Shown: positions 21,214 to 33,512 of the stretch, piece after piece
Layout of the letters: each line of letters begins with the position of its first letter
How positions within the stretch are numbered: position 1 is the stretch's first letter
Origin: Parietaria judaica
Lineage: Eukaryota > Streptophyta > Magnoliopsida > Rosales > Urticaceae
Assembly (NCBI GenBank): GCA_954871525.1
Contig: OX940869.1
Coordinates: 13,757,001-13,821,000 of the forward strand
Direction of reading: 5' to 3'
Length of the DNA stretch: 64,000 nucleotides
Program-made: the position numbers and the translations under genes
Notes under the pieces: generated by a model
What the model was told of the DNA's origin: nothing
Databases searched by the model: none
The model's input: the letters and a program-made list of their open reading frames with translations, nothing else

Positions 21214-21649
21214 TATTGTCGCCGCGTGATCGGGTTCGAATTCCGGTCTCGGCTCTTTGTTTTTGTTTTGTCTTGTCTTGCGTGAGAGTTTTGGGACTCT
21301 GTGTGTGTGTGTTCCTTTCTGTTTGGGGGTTGTTTTTTGGTTCCCCACTTGTTGAGGGCTTTGTTGCATGTGTGTGGATGTGGAGAAAGGAACTTGTGGC
21401 CTTGCATTTCTTGCTCCACTTTTTTTGGGTAAGAGAAGTGCCATATTTTGCACTGTTTTTTTTATTCTTCTTATTCTAATATATCAAAATGTATTATTGT
21501 CTCCCATATTTACATTACTAAAATTTCTTAGTTATTAGTTGACTATTTTTTAATTAAATGAACAATACATCCCATCCCATCCCATTCAAGTTTGTGGCTT
21601 GATGGCACTACACTGTATAGGTCTAGCGTAAAACAGTAGCTAGAGTTGA
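21214..21649. other. Upstream region of the NHL gene
   Basis: Contains the presumed 5' untranslated region and promoter of the minus-strand NHL gene. A T/G-rich tract (GTGTGTGTGTG type) lies near 21300. The open frames on the plus strand here are shadows. I see no clear TATA box that would fix the start. Confidence 0.4.
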
Positions 21650-23058
21650 CAAGGGCGGAGCCAGGAACTGTACGAGGGGGGGCGAAATTTCAATCTCGCC
21701 TTTTTTGAATTTGCTAGCGGCTAATCTCCGAGGCTTTGCAGCTTGCGCGGATGTCCATGGCCTTCAACAACAAAACACGGGAAATGATGATTCTAAATTG
21801 GCACTCTATAATTAACAAAAGAAACTATAAACCGATTCTAAAAACTCTCCGTGACAAACCGCTCGCCGATTCTAAATTGGCACTCTACAGTTAACAATAG
21901 AAATTATAACCAATTCTAAAAACTCACCGTGACAAACCGCTCCCTATTTTCAAACCATTAATGAAACCAAACCTCGAATCTAAGTTGAGCGGGCGAAATT
22001 TCAATCTCGCCTTTTTTGAATTTGCTAGCGGCTAATCTCCAAGGCTTTGCAGCTTGCGCGGATGTCCATGGCCTTCAACAACAAAACACGGAAAATGATG
22101 ATTCTAAATTGGCACTCTATAATTAACAAAAGAAACTATAAACCGATTCTAAAAACTCACCGTGACAAACCGCTCGCCGATTCTAAATTGGCACTCTACA
22201 GTTAACAATAGAAATTATAAACCAATTCTAAAAACTCACCGTGACAAACCGCTCCCTATTTTCAAACCATTAATGAAACCAAACCTCGAATCTAAGTTGA
22301 ACTCTTTGATTCGCTCTGCAAGGAAGGAAAGAGGTTGCCTAAAAAGCCCCCAATATTTACAAAAACAATACGAAACCCAAAGTCCCAAAAACATCTCTAA
22401 TTCAACCCTCTATACATTCATTTTAAACACAAAATAACAAAATATCTCACAGAGATACAATTTGCAAAATACATAAACATATATATATATATATTTATGT
22501 ATAATTAATTAATTATTCCACATAGTCTTTGAATTAGAAGAGACATACTAATAATTAGAGGGGAGAAATCCTTGTTTAGTGTCTTAATTTTAGCCGTTCT
22601 TAAACGTTTCTATCACTAATTTTTCAAACTTTTATAAGCTGACACTTTGATAATTATGGAAACTTTATTATATTAGGTGACATGGTAGTGAGGGTATTCA
22701 AGTCATTTCTTCCGATTGAAATAGCCCTGCAATTTAATCGTGTCATAAAATCACAATTCATATCTATTAATGTTATTCTATAATTAATTAACCCATCCAA
22801 TGAGAATGTCACGAGTGATGGGTTACCACGGAAATAAAGGATAAGAGTGGGGGCAAAGATGGAATAGAAAATTGTTGTCAGTAGCAATACACAACACGAA
22901 GTCATCCACGTGGATGATGTATGGTGAATCTACGAAAAACACTGCATTTATTCATAAACAAAATACTCAAGAGGGGGAAAGTTTGGGCTAAAAGAGTATT
23001 TGGGCGGGGCCAAGTGGGCGCAATTGTCCCCACTTGGGCCTACATGACTTCGCCCCTG
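21650..23058. mobile_element. Non-autonomous hAT-like element, 1.4 kb
   Basis: Ends are CAAGGGCGGAGCCAGG on the left and the reverse complement of CAGGGGCGAAGTCATG on the right, which resemble hAT termini. A 6-bp direct repeat, AGTTGA, flanks it at 21644-21649 and 23059-23064; hAT elements normally make 8 bp, so the duplication may be eroded. The left third is an internal tandem duplication (see separate entry). There is no transposase, and the short frames are chance. Confidence 0.6.
21682..22300. repeat. Tandem duplication of a ~311-bp unit inside the hAT-like element
   Basis: The sequence from GCGAAATTTCAATCTCGCC at 21682 recurs at 21993, with 311-bp period and high identity over nearly the whole unit. 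Each unit holds a further internal pair of about 80 bp that includes GATTCTAAATTGGCACTCTA. The second unit ends near 22300 before unique sequence. Confidence 0.75.
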
Positions 23059-23064
23059 AGTTGA

Positions 23065-24299
23065 TATAGGTAACGACCCCCTCTCTCGAGTCCGTTACTT
23101 CTTCAATAAAATTCATCAAAGTCCCGGTTTATAAAAATATTTTAACGAGAAAATATTTAAAAATTAGAAAAACTTAAATACAGTTTATATAACAAGTACT
23201 CGGGACTAGACTTATAATTTTCAATAAAGTTCAATACAATTTATATGAAAAGTACTCGAGACTATATTTAATTTTAAAACGAAAATAAAAGATTTCGGAG
23301 CTCCTTATTTTGAAAACAAATAAAAAAAATATTGCGGAAAACCACAAGATCGATTCTACCACCGTATGCACCCGTATATGCCGCGACGCTGATCATGCTC
23401 CATCTGCAACTCATCAATTCTTTCATGATTATACAACACAACTATACGAGTGAGCTAATGCTCAGTACGTAAAAGCTTTTTAATTCTCACAAAAATAATT
23501 ATGAAATTATCACATCATAATTCACATAATGCAATGACATGCTATACCATTTTATAGCTTTTTATATATAAACATAGTCTTGGGCCCTGCGTACGTACCA
23601 GCGTGCAACAACACCTACGGGGGACTGGGGGCGCGACTCTAACCATGCCAGCCCGCGGCAAACATCTCATGACGTATCATTTGAGACTACGCGACTCGAT
23701 ACAGTCAGAGGCTTCATACACATTGTAATCAGAGACTACACGACCTGATCACAATGGTTGGTACGATGCAATTATCTAAAAATGTCATACATATATTTAA
23801 TATCACTATAGATTATATGTATGACTACATGCTCAAGCTTTCGCAATATACTCATATGGTATATTCATGCTTTCTGAATATGCTCATATAGCATATCCAA
23901 TATATATCATTAAACGAAATCATAAAACGAAATAAGTCATTCAAACATATATTTCACACCACGCACAATCACACAACCCAGATTATTATTGTTGTGTTGT
24001 AGTGAGTACTTTTACGTACCTTACGCCTAGTTGAAACACTACTGAACACGAGTCCGTGCTTCTTTCAAATACGAACATCCTGATATTTAAGATTTAAATA
24101 TCAATGTCTAAGATATTCTTTCTAAACATATTTGTTTAAAAACCAATGATATTAATCAAATACCACGATATACCAACTAATGTCACTAACATGACTTCTT
24201 AATATATAAATATAACTATATATATTAACTGTACTATAATTCTTTTCGAATATAATTGTAGCTATCTTTCTATATCATAGTTTTAGTTAATTATATATA
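23065..24299. other. Intergenic sequence, origin unclear
   Basis: A fairly GC-rich stretch at about 23580-23760 lies in AT-rich surroundings; words such as GAGACTACGCGACTCGAT and GAGACTACACGACCTGAT form a weak direct repeat. It could be a diverged LTR or other TE relic, but I find no ends, primer site or coding frame. Confidence 0.35.
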
Positions 24300-24307
24300 T
24301 GTTTATT

Positions 24308-24764
24308 CAGCGACGGAACCAGAAATTCTGAATTGGGGGAGCCGGTCCTAACTTTATAAGGGTTCTACGTACGTGGTAAAAAAACGAGGCCTTTACATTA
24401 TTTATTTTATTTTAAGTTAAGTAGTACACATGACAATTTAATAAATAACCACTAATAGTAATATACTAAAATTTTAGCACTAAAGTGCTAATCATTAACA
24501 ATACAAATATTTAAACTGTAAATAAAGTGATAGATAATAAAAACAAAAGCATAAACTGAACAAAAGGAAAAAGTGGGCCCCTTCAACTTTTTTACTGTAA
24601 AAGACTACCTTTAACGTTTATATTCTAAACTTTCTCTCTCCTCAGCAATAAAAATGAAGCTTTGTTCATCTCTTCAATGGCGACGCTGCATCGTCTTCTT
24701 CTTCCAATAACTCACGTTGAAAAATGGGGCGGCCCTGGTTGGCTATGCTGTAGTTCCGTCCCTG
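24308..24764. mobile_element. hAT-like miniature element, 457 bp
   Basis: The ends are CAGCGACGGAACCAGAA and the reverse complement of GTAGTTCCGTCCCTG. Flanking 8-bp sequences TGTTTATT (24300-24307) and CGTTTATT (24765-24772) agree at 7 of 8 positions, the length expected for hAT. No transposase. The plus-strand open frame running through its right end is not a gene. Confidence 0.65.
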
Positions 24765-25055
24765 CGTTTATTAATATAGGGAACCCATTTTCAATATGTA
24801 ACATTTGTACTAACCCCAAATATACTCTCAGATATACATCTATACTCATATCATACTTCGTAAAAAGAAGTCCTAATTCTCTGTACTCATATTTCTTCAT
24901 AAAATAAATAAAAACTATTACTAAAAGATCAATATGTATGTATTATACCTACAAAATTTCATTACTTAAACGACTGAACAAAAAAGTTAAGAAAGGGACC
25001 TTTATGCTCTTGCTTTTACTGTAGTTGAAAAACAACTATAAATGGTTGTCAAAAT

Positions 25056-25867
25056 TAGGGGTGAGCATGGGTTGGGTTGGGCCGCCCCGATGCTTTTTAC
25101 GGACCCGACCCGCTCACATCGGGTTACCAAAGAAAAGCCCGATCCGACCCAAAAAATTTCAATGCCCGAACCAAACCGACCCGATAAAAATCGGGTTGGA
25201 TTGGTTTGGGCCGTCGGGCCCGAATAATTTAAATTTAACTTTATATTATAAAAAATAATATGAAAAATATGCATAAATGTAACTCAAAGTTCAATGAAAA
25301 ATACCCCAAACAAATTTAATCAAACAAACTTACACCAAACAAATTCTATTAATATTTGAACTAAGTAAATTCAAGCATAGTCAAGCATAAAAACTACTAT
25401 CCTCCTGTTCATTTTCAAACATCAAACATGGTTAAACTCATTTTCAAGCATATTCAAACAAATTTACTACTCATTTTCAAACATGCTTAAATAAATTCTA
25501 GCATAACCAAATAAAAATAAATTACTACTAACTTGATTTGAAATAAAAACTAAGAGTAGTGTTTGACATTGAATATGAGAGATTAAACCGTCCTTTAATG
25601 TATAAAATTGAGAATGATAAATTTTAAAAGACTAAAGATCGTACTACTTGAATAAAAATTAATATGAAATATATTTTAATTATATTGGTCGGGTCGGAGA
25701 CCCCGACCCGACCCAAGATTTTGGCCCCGACCTCGACCCGAATAATAGTCGGGTCCGGCCCGATCCGACCCAATTTTGAGCGGGTTAGATTGGGCGGGTT
25801 AGTTTGGGGTCGGGTCTCTATCGGGTTGGGTTGGGTCATCGGGTTGGGTCAAAAATGCTCACCCCTA
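25056..25867. mobile_element. hAT-type non-autonomous element, 812 bp, perfect 8-bp duplication
   Basis: The ends are TAGGGGTGAGCA and its inverse TGCTCACCCCTA. They are flanked by perfect GTCAAAAT copies at 25048-25055 and 25868-25875. The subterminal parts are full of CCCGACCC / GGGTCGGG type words in both orientations, while the middle is AT-rich. The frames on both strands through the GC-rich words are not proteins. An 8-bp duplication and these ends fit the hAT superfamily. Confidence 0.8.
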
Positions 25868-26094
25868 GTCAAAATATCCCACTTCTCTTCTTTAATTTGA
25901 TTTCTTTGTTGAATGATCAGATTGATCAATATATATATATTATAATAAAAAGCAAGTCGGCTAGCTAAGAATAGAGATAAGGATGATATATATATTATAA
26001 ATAATTGAATGGGTTAGAATATGCGTATAGGACATAAGAGAATAAGGTTAAAGCCAAATATAATATATATATATATATTATATATATATATATA

Positions 26095-26550
26095 TAGTTA
26101 ACGACATGTAGGAAAAAAAAGATAAGGATTAATAATTATATTACTTAGTACATATGTTATATGTATTTGCACACAAAATATAAAAGTTAATAATTTTAGT
26201 TTGGATGAATAATATTTTTAGGGCTTTCTTAGTTATTCGTTTCTGAAAGCCAAAATATAATTATTAACTTTTATATTTTGTGTGCAAATACATATAACAT
26301 ATGTACTAAGTAATATAATTATTAATCCTTATCTTTTTTTTCCTACATGTCGTTAACTATATATATATATATTATATATATATATAGTTAACGACATGTA
26401 GGAAAAAAAAGATAAGGATTAATAATTATATTACTTAGTACATATGTTATATGTATTTGCACACAAAATATAAAAGTTAATAATTATATTTTGGCTTTCA
26501 GAAACGAATAACTAAGAAAGCCCTAAAAATATTATTCATCCAAACTAAAG
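26095..26550. repeat. Large nested palindrome
   Basis: The order of blocks is A, B, A-inverse, A, B-inverse. Block A (about 26097-26196) contains GTTAACGACATGTAGG and reads through TAATAATTATATTACTTAG. Block B (about 26197-26258) contains TAGGGCTTTCTTAGTTATTCG. The span from about 26197 to 26547 is a near-perfect palindrome of roughly 175 bases per arm, centred near 26372 on TATATA runs. The arms are almost identical, so it is young or kept homogenised. It does not look like a known TE with ends and I see no reading frame. Confidence 0.75.
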
Positions 26551-26572
26551 ACACTACACTCAAAACTAAGAG

Positions 26573-27138
26573 TGTATATTTATTTTATTATCGTTGAAAC
26601 TTCAAAACGAAAATATACGGAAATTTTACAGGTGTTACAACATATATTTATTTTCATCGACGTTGCGGACCAACGTCTCCGACTTAGTTGTTTCTGGGAC
26701 CCTCCGAATAGACAACAACTGACACTCCTATTTTTATTCCTGGTAATGAAGGCGTGTGATCGAATTTTTTTTCTTCTTCTTACATTCTCGAGCGAATAGA
26801 TCTCAATCACGATTTATGGGATTTTTTTTCTTCGAGATGGAACATGGTTTATCTGTAGGAAACGCCCGAATCGAGATTTGAGCTCATCGAGCTTTCCGGG
26901 ATTTGACCGACTACATTAACTCGGGCTCGTGTATTAATAATGAGGCTATTAATTAATACATGAATTAATTAATAATGACCTAATGGGCTTAAACCCATTA
27001 ACTGGGCCAAAAAGCACATTGGGTCATTTTACACTGCGGGTTATAAATACCCACTTTAAGCTCATAATTAAAATAACCCTAAGCCAAATACATAGAGAAT
27101 TTGCAGCCCCCTAGCTCGACCTAGCTCCCGAGTTTCTC
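26573..27138. other. Intergenic sequence left of the second TAGGGGTG element
   Basis: No gene is supported. Words like ATTAATTAATACATGAATTAATT and a GGGTTATAAATACCC stretch suggest a degraded promoter-like or LTR-like relic near 26880-27110, but ends are missing. The short open frames near 26580-26810 occur on both strands and are not convincing. Confidence 0.35.
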
Positions 27139-27146
27139 CTCCCCGT

Positions 27147-27817
27147 TAGGGGTGTGCATGGGTTGGATTGGGTCGACCCGAGGTAAAAGCTGAACCCGAC
27201 CCAATTTTATTAGATTTTGGAAAAGTGACCCAATCCGACCCAAATTATTTTATGGCCCAATCCAACCCAACCCAAAAAACCTTGGGTTGGGTTGGGTTAT
27301 TGGACTGAACTAAAATTAAAAAAAAAAAAATAACCGAATAACACTGAAATTTAAACCGTCAATGAATAAACATAAGTTTAATATAATGTTTTTAAACTTC
27401 CAATTCAAAAACTAAACGTTATTATAGTCTTAAACATTCAATAACAGAATAAGGGAACATAGTCGTATACTAAACTAGAAATGCGGTCGTAAACATAAAC
27501 TAGAAAAGTAGTCATAGACATTAAATAATAACTAAATATAAAGATGAAATTCTAGATGTATTTTATTTTTTATTTGTGTGTTTTTACTTACTTAAAATAT
27601 ATAAATATATTAAAAAATAAGTAATTAATTATTAAAAAAAATTGATTGGGTCAATTGGGCCGGCCCAACCCAATGCATCCGGCCCAACCCGACTATTTAT
27701 TCGGGTTGAACCCAATCCAACCCGATAATTATTGGGTTAATTGGGTTGTGTTAGATTGGGATCGGGTTCAATTGAGTTGGGTTAAAGTGTTGGGTTGGGT
27801 TTTTTTACACACCCCTA
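27147..27817. mobile_element. hAT-type non-autonomous element, 671 bp
   Basis: The ends are TAGGGGTGTGCA and its near inverse TACACACCCCTA. Flanks CTCCCCGT (27139-27146) and CTCCTCGT (27818-27825) match at 7 of 8 bases, as expected for hAT. Subterminal regions are rich in CCCAACCC / GGGTTGGG words, in the same style as the element at 25056. No coding capacity. Confidence 0.75.
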
Positions 27818-27825
27818 CTCCTCGT

Positions 27826-29002
27826 GTCTCCGTCGGTTTGTCGTCTAAACATTGAGGAGGACCTATCTATCCGACGAACTGTTTTTCGGTCATCAGACGT
27901 TCCCGCAGCGACGTCGTGGACAATATAGATGCACGACATTGGACGTGCTATTATCCGCATCACGGGAAGCATTCAGCTACACAGAAAACGAGGAGCTTTG
28001 CAGCGATTGTGGTACAGTCGCCAAAAGTACCAAAAGTTTGGTAATGTGTCTAAATGAATTTCTTAATTTTCGAAGTTAACCTAGATCTTAGTTTCGATGA
28101 TATCCCATAATTTTTCGCATCGGGATTGAGAAAAAGTCATTGAAAAACCCAACATTATTATTCGATGAAGTTGATATCCTCGCCATAACTTTGTTTTTGT
28201 GGGATATAGTATTTGAAGGAACAAGTTTGTTCATGAAATTTGGAGATCGGATCTAACAAATGTCTACATTTATAATACTTATAATAATTTTTTTTTAAAA
28301 CATATAATTAATTATCAGGTACAAATATGTCATAAAAAGGATAATTATTTATCAAGTACTATAATTTTCGAGCCTCTATCATTAACTAAAAATTAATAGT
28401 TCAAAAACACAAAGAGACATTGAGGGAGGCAAATTTAAGTCCTATTGTTTCTCTCTATATAAATTTCATTTTCATATAAACGACTTCAAATTAATAACGT
28501 TATTAAGGTTTGGAACTTTCCAAGTCAATTGGAAGTCCTTTGAAATCTCTATCACATTATGGCACGACACCAAAATTAGGCAAACGCATTAAACATAACA
28601 GTTCGGAAGTAAAACAATATATTTAGGCCCTAAAAGTATTTGGTATAATTATGATCAGAATTATGATCGGAGCCGTGCTTGAAATTTTCGGGGCCCGAGG
28701 CGAGGAGTAATTTGGGACTCCTCCAAAAATTGCAAAATTAATTTTTGATGCAAAAGTATATAAGATACTTGTATAATAAATAATATTACTCATTCAAATA
28801 TGACGTATTTAACGTATTTAGAGATAAAAACTACTAATCAAACATAATTTATAGTAATTCTGGGGCCCTTAAATTGAGTTTTTTGGAACCCTAAATACGA
28901 AATTATTATTTTTTTACCATAGGCGCGGGCCTACTCCGCCTCCCTTCCGAAACGGTCCCAATTCAGACAACCGCTACAACCTGCTTATTTCCGGATCAAT
29001 AA
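27826..29002. other. Intergenic sequence with probable TE relic
   Basis: No gene is seen. The part at about 28672-28935, between GGAGCCGTGCTTGAAATTT and CGGGCCTACTCCGCCTCCC, looks like a diverged short plant element, but I find no clean ends. The right end is the 3' side of the methyltransferase pseudogene. Confidence 0.4.
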
Positions 29003-29252
29003 TCACACTGGATATGCCTCAATGATAGACTGCAAGGCTGGGATTTTGATGATATTGTAACGACAACTCAAAAGGTCAAACGCCAAAGCAGTGTCTTCAA
29101 ACACTCCGTTGCCTTCAGGCTCTAACACCAAGTTCCACTATAAAGATTTTTCCACTTTTCTCTGGTATTGCCCTCCGACAATTCTTCAGGATTCTCACAC
29201 AATCTTCATCGCCCCAATAATGCATTATCCACTTTATACATGTATATATAAA

Positions 29253-29800
29253 CACTACTACAAAAAAGGGGTTGGACTACACTTAAAGAGTGTAGTTGGA
29301 GCTCTTCGACTACACTCTTTATGTGTCGTCGGATCCTCCATCGTATGATATCCGACGACACTTAATTTAAGTGTCGTTGGAGGTGGAACTGGACTACACT
29401 TTAAAAGTGTAGTCGGAATACAAACTCGCCGCGGCATAATAATATCTTTGCTGCGGCGAACAGTCCGACGACACATAATAAGTGTTGTGTGAGGTGATTC
29501 CAAAATTCGAAAATGTCCTCGGACAATATAAAAGCCGCGGCGAATATATTTTCGCCGCGGCGTATTTATCCCAACGACACTAATAAGTGTCGTTGGAATG
29601 AATATTTGCCGCGGCAAATATAATGTTGCCGCGGCTAATATTCATCCCAACGACACTAATAAGTGTCGTTGGGATAAATTTTTGCCGCGGCAACATTATA
29701 TTTGCCGCGGCCAATATTCATTCCAACGACACTTATTAGTGTCGTTGGGATAAATACGCCGCGGCAAATATAATTTTGCCGTGGCATTTTTTTGCCCGAT
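29253..29800. repeat. Left subterminal repeat region of the CACTA element
   Basis: After the 12-bp terminal repeat, words like CGACGACACTTA, TAAGTGTCGTTGGA and GCCGCGGC are repeated many times in both orientations. Such arrays bind the TNPA-type protein in known CACTA elements; that role is inferred here. Confidence 0.8.
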
Positions 29801-30055
29801 TGCATTTATAAAATACTTTCCGCGACGGTTTTTCATCCGTCGTCGAATATGCCGATATAAAATTAAAAAAACCGGACGATTTAAATCGCCCGGATGCTTT
29901 GGTACCTGTAAATAATAAATAATATATATTTAATTCCGAAAATTAACCTATTTATACGAATAATCTTCCTTACCTACAAAAAGCGTCGTTCATACTTACA
30001 AATAGTACCGTCATTATATACCAAAGAATGTAAGACCGTCCATATACATAATATT

Positions 30056-32830
30056 CTATTCTTCATCATACTTTGCAAAATTTTGAAGAACATATGCACC
30101 TAATCTAACTCTAAGAGAATCTATCTCTTTTAAACTATAAATATTTTTTTTATCAACAAACGCAATACCCTTTATGACGATGTCGTGCATGAACTTCATG
30201 ACAAAGTATCCACACTCGTGATTTCCCGGTTGTTTCGGACATGATTTTGAAATCGACACTTTGACCACCGAGTGCATATTCTTGCCGGTTGTATGGTGTA
30301 ACATGAACGTTTCACCGAGCCTACAAAAAATGTAAACGTTAAATATACAAAACCTTGTATATTAAATACATCAATAATAAAAACATAATTCTATATTCGA
30401 GAATACTTACTTATCAAAAAACGCGGATAAATGCGCATTCAATCCTCTTGAATTTTTAAGTGAATCAAATATGGTCACACTATTGCGCCAAGGGTTCAAC
30501 ACGAGGAGAGTCCAATGATTGTGACTATTGTATGGCATCAACCACAATTTGTCTTTCTTGCATTTTGATATATTCTTTAAGAAAACCTCCACATCATTTT
30601 CCAATTCTTTGGACCTCTTATCTTCGTCGTCGCCGTAAGAGTTGTAGTTCATGTCATTATACGGAGGAATAAAACCGTACAAATCTCTCACATCACTTTT
30701 TGCCATGTATGTTTGTAACAAATAACTACAAATATAATATAAAGAAAAGTAGAATAAATTATTCATATTTTAAAATCATTAAGAAATAAGGAAATAAAAA
30801 AGAATATGTAAAAATAGAAAACATACCTTTGACAAGTCGTTATCCAATTCACATTCAAGTCCTCGGAGAGTAGAAATTCGCGCATATCATCGAAAGTTAA
30901 ATAAGTTAAATCTTGACCCAAACTTTTATCAAGATTCACTTCGAGTAATGCATTTGGTGCGAGCATATAATTGTTGGCATAATCGGCCAACGGTCTCAAT
31001 TCTGGGACAACGGTAGACATCTTAATCTTTTTTGGATCTTGTGCACTTTTGGCAACCTCTTTTGGCTTAGGTATGAGAGATGGACTACCTTGGGAATCGA
31101 CTTTCTTGATTAACCTTGTCGGCCAAGGCACTAAGTTCCCGATCGCGTCATCGAGAAATTCCATACATTGCGTTTCCATAGGGAGAGGAATATTAGGCAT
31201 CGGAGCATCTACCACTTCAATTAACACCCGAGTATATTCGCCCGCCCATTCTTTATTGAGAAAAGGTTCCTCGCCCGGGATATAACGTTTATATGCCCTC
31301 CCCTTTGCGACGTATTCTTCAAAAGCGTCCGAGTAGAGAAGACATTCGACGCCACCATCACCCGAAATGGGCGTCTTTGGATGAGAGGCCGCCGGTCGTA
31401 CATCCTTCAAGCCCCTTCCGCCAACACCGCTTCCATTGTCGACCGATACGGGCTTAGTCTTTTTTCCCGAACTAACCGGAGCGACGGGTTGAGTAACCGG
31501 TGTGCCGCCACGGGAGCATGCATCGTTACTCCCTTCAAAATTTCGAGCAATTGATTGTTGGACAAATAGTTCCATTTTTTACTTCCATTCTTCCAAAGCC
31601 GCATCTTTCGCCTCGCTTTTCGCTTTCATTTCTTCAATTTCCGCTTGGAGGATTTTAACGACGGGATTCGGCGTTGAGTTGGATGCTCGGTGATGTGCTC
31701 GCTTTGTGACGTATTTTGATTGTCCCCGAACTCGTCCGGAATGATCTTTCTTTCCCAACGCTCTTGTCAATACGTCGACTTCCTCATCGGGTTCAAACTC
31801 GCCATTTTCTTCTTGCGTGGCATATTCGTTCTAACAAAAAACAACAATTATAAGAGAATCAAATATACTACTTATATTTGCACTACATTATATAAGTACT
31901 TACTATTTTCTCTATTACTGGCTCCAAAGTTGAGTCCTTTAACGAACCATCGGGGTTCTTCCTCGTGACGCACCAAAGTGTGGGTAAGGTGGCCCATTCT
32001 CCATTTTTGGCATGCTAAGAAACAAAATAAACATGTTATTCGATTCTTGGCAATAAAATAAAATAAAATTAAAATACAAAGTTAGAACCCTAACTAGTAG
32101 TTGATCGATCTTCCGATAACCATTTCGGCCCGTTCTCGAGAGGTATTCAACTTGATCTCTATGACCTTTATTTTGCTTCGAGAGTTCCCCAAACTTTTCA
32201 CTTAATCTAATTTCCACAAATTCCTTCCATACTTCGGCCGTGATGCTCGTGTAGTACTTCTCAACAATATCCGGTCGCTCATAAATTCTTTTACCCTTGG
32301 GATGTTTATTGATTAGGGTAGAGAGATCATGCCGGAATTGTCTTGCCGAAGTCGCGGCACTTGATAAACATTTTCTTTTGAACCATCCCGGATCTACAAA
32401 TGCTTGTTTGACTTCATTCCATATCCGTTGTTTCACCTTAGCATAACTTTTATCTCTCCAATCGATAATAGTTATTGGAGCGAATTCCCTAGCTAACACA
32501 CCAATCCAACTACCTAAAAAATCACCTTCTTGTCCTTCCGGTTGTTCTTTCTCATCAAATTTAACATGAACTTTTTCCCCCTTATGCTTCAATACATTGA
32601 TGCTTCTCATTAGAGTCACTTTTCTTTGTCCTTGATCTTCTAGTTTTCTTCTCGGTTTTGATTCATTCTCGTCTATACCTCCATAAAATAATTAACTAAA
32701 TCTTAGAATCTAGTTCAATACAACAATTTCGAATGCAAATAAAAATAAGCTAACCGGGTTTGATTTCACATTCGTGTGATTCTTCTCGATCCCGTACATC
32801 ACGTTCGGGTGATTCGTCTCGAAAATTCAT
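30056..32830 (-). CDS. CACTA-encoded Transposase_24 / Ulp1-protease protein (TNP1-like), seven exons
   Basis: Exons in order are about 32755-32830, 32095-32678, 31904-32014, ~31577-31831, 30827-31575, 30411-30725 and 30056-30320. GT-AG boundaries are seen at nearly all joins and phases fit, except a likely 1-bp shift between the fourth and fifth pieces near 31576. The N-terminal half matches plant Transposase_24 (Ptta/En/Spm): SWIGVLAREFAPITIIDWRD, FVEIRLSEKFGELSKQNKGH and the basic GRVRGQSKYVTKRAHH. The C-terminal third is a Ulp1-type cysteine protease: NHWTLLVLNP with its His, IFDSL with its Asp, and GNHECGYF with the catalytic Cys. In related elements this is the accessory gene beside the main transposase. 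It may be intact apart from the shift; function of the Ulp1 part is not established. Confidence 0.8.
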
Positions 32831-33512
32831 CTACAAGTTCATGAACCCACAAAAATATATCAATAAATTTCGAAAAATATAAACCCACCAACAAACCAAA
32901 ACACAAATCAACAAAAATTAAAAACCATCAACAAATTCATGAACCCATTAAGAGATATTCACTAAATCATCAAAATATCATCACATAAACTATAAACAAT
33001 ATTATTTTAACACAAAAATGCATTAAAAATGTAATATCAATTTAGGGCTCAGATTCTAACCTTGTTCAATGTAATATCAACGTGACTAGACTTCTTGATG
33101 GCCGGCGTTCTCTTCCACGGCGACGGCGACGGCACAAGGTGAAAAAGAGAAAAGGAGAGAAGGGAGAATGAGAGAAAGAGAGAAAAGAGAGAAGGGAGAA
33201 TGAGAGAAAGAGAAAGAAAAAAGCTGAAAAAATAGAAAAAAGGGAGGGAAACTGAAATAACGCGGAAAAAAATCGAAAATTTGGGGGTTCGACGACACAA
33301 AATAGAATGTGTCGTCAAAATTCCCGAAACACGACGCGGCAAACTTAAACTTGCCGCGGCGAGTTGTACGACGACACTAATAAGTGTCGTCGTATAGAAT
33401 ACATGCCGCGGCATAACATATTTTGCCGCGGCTAATCCTGATACAAATAAACCCGTAGCCTCTGTAAAATTGGATGCAGGATTAGCCGCGGCACAATATT
33501 GTGTGCCGCGGC
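32831..33512. other. CACTA interior with promoter-side and subterminal-like repeats
   Basis: Upstream of the Transposase_24 gene start is AT-rich DNA. From about 33290 to 33512 the GACGACACTAATAAGTGTCG and GCCGCGGC word clusters reappear, far from the element's ends. A GAGAGAAAAGAG purine-rich tract lies at 33140-33250. No additional gene is supported. Confidence 0.55.

Noticed and set aside
25025..25900. Small proteins in the TAGGGGTG-ended hAT elements
   Set aside because: Frames run through repeated GGGTCGGG words in non-autonomous elements and appear on both strands.
29091..29617. Plus- and minus-strand frames at the left CACTA edge
   Set aside because: They run through terminal repeats or the reverse side of the methyltransferase exon and do not keep any domain.
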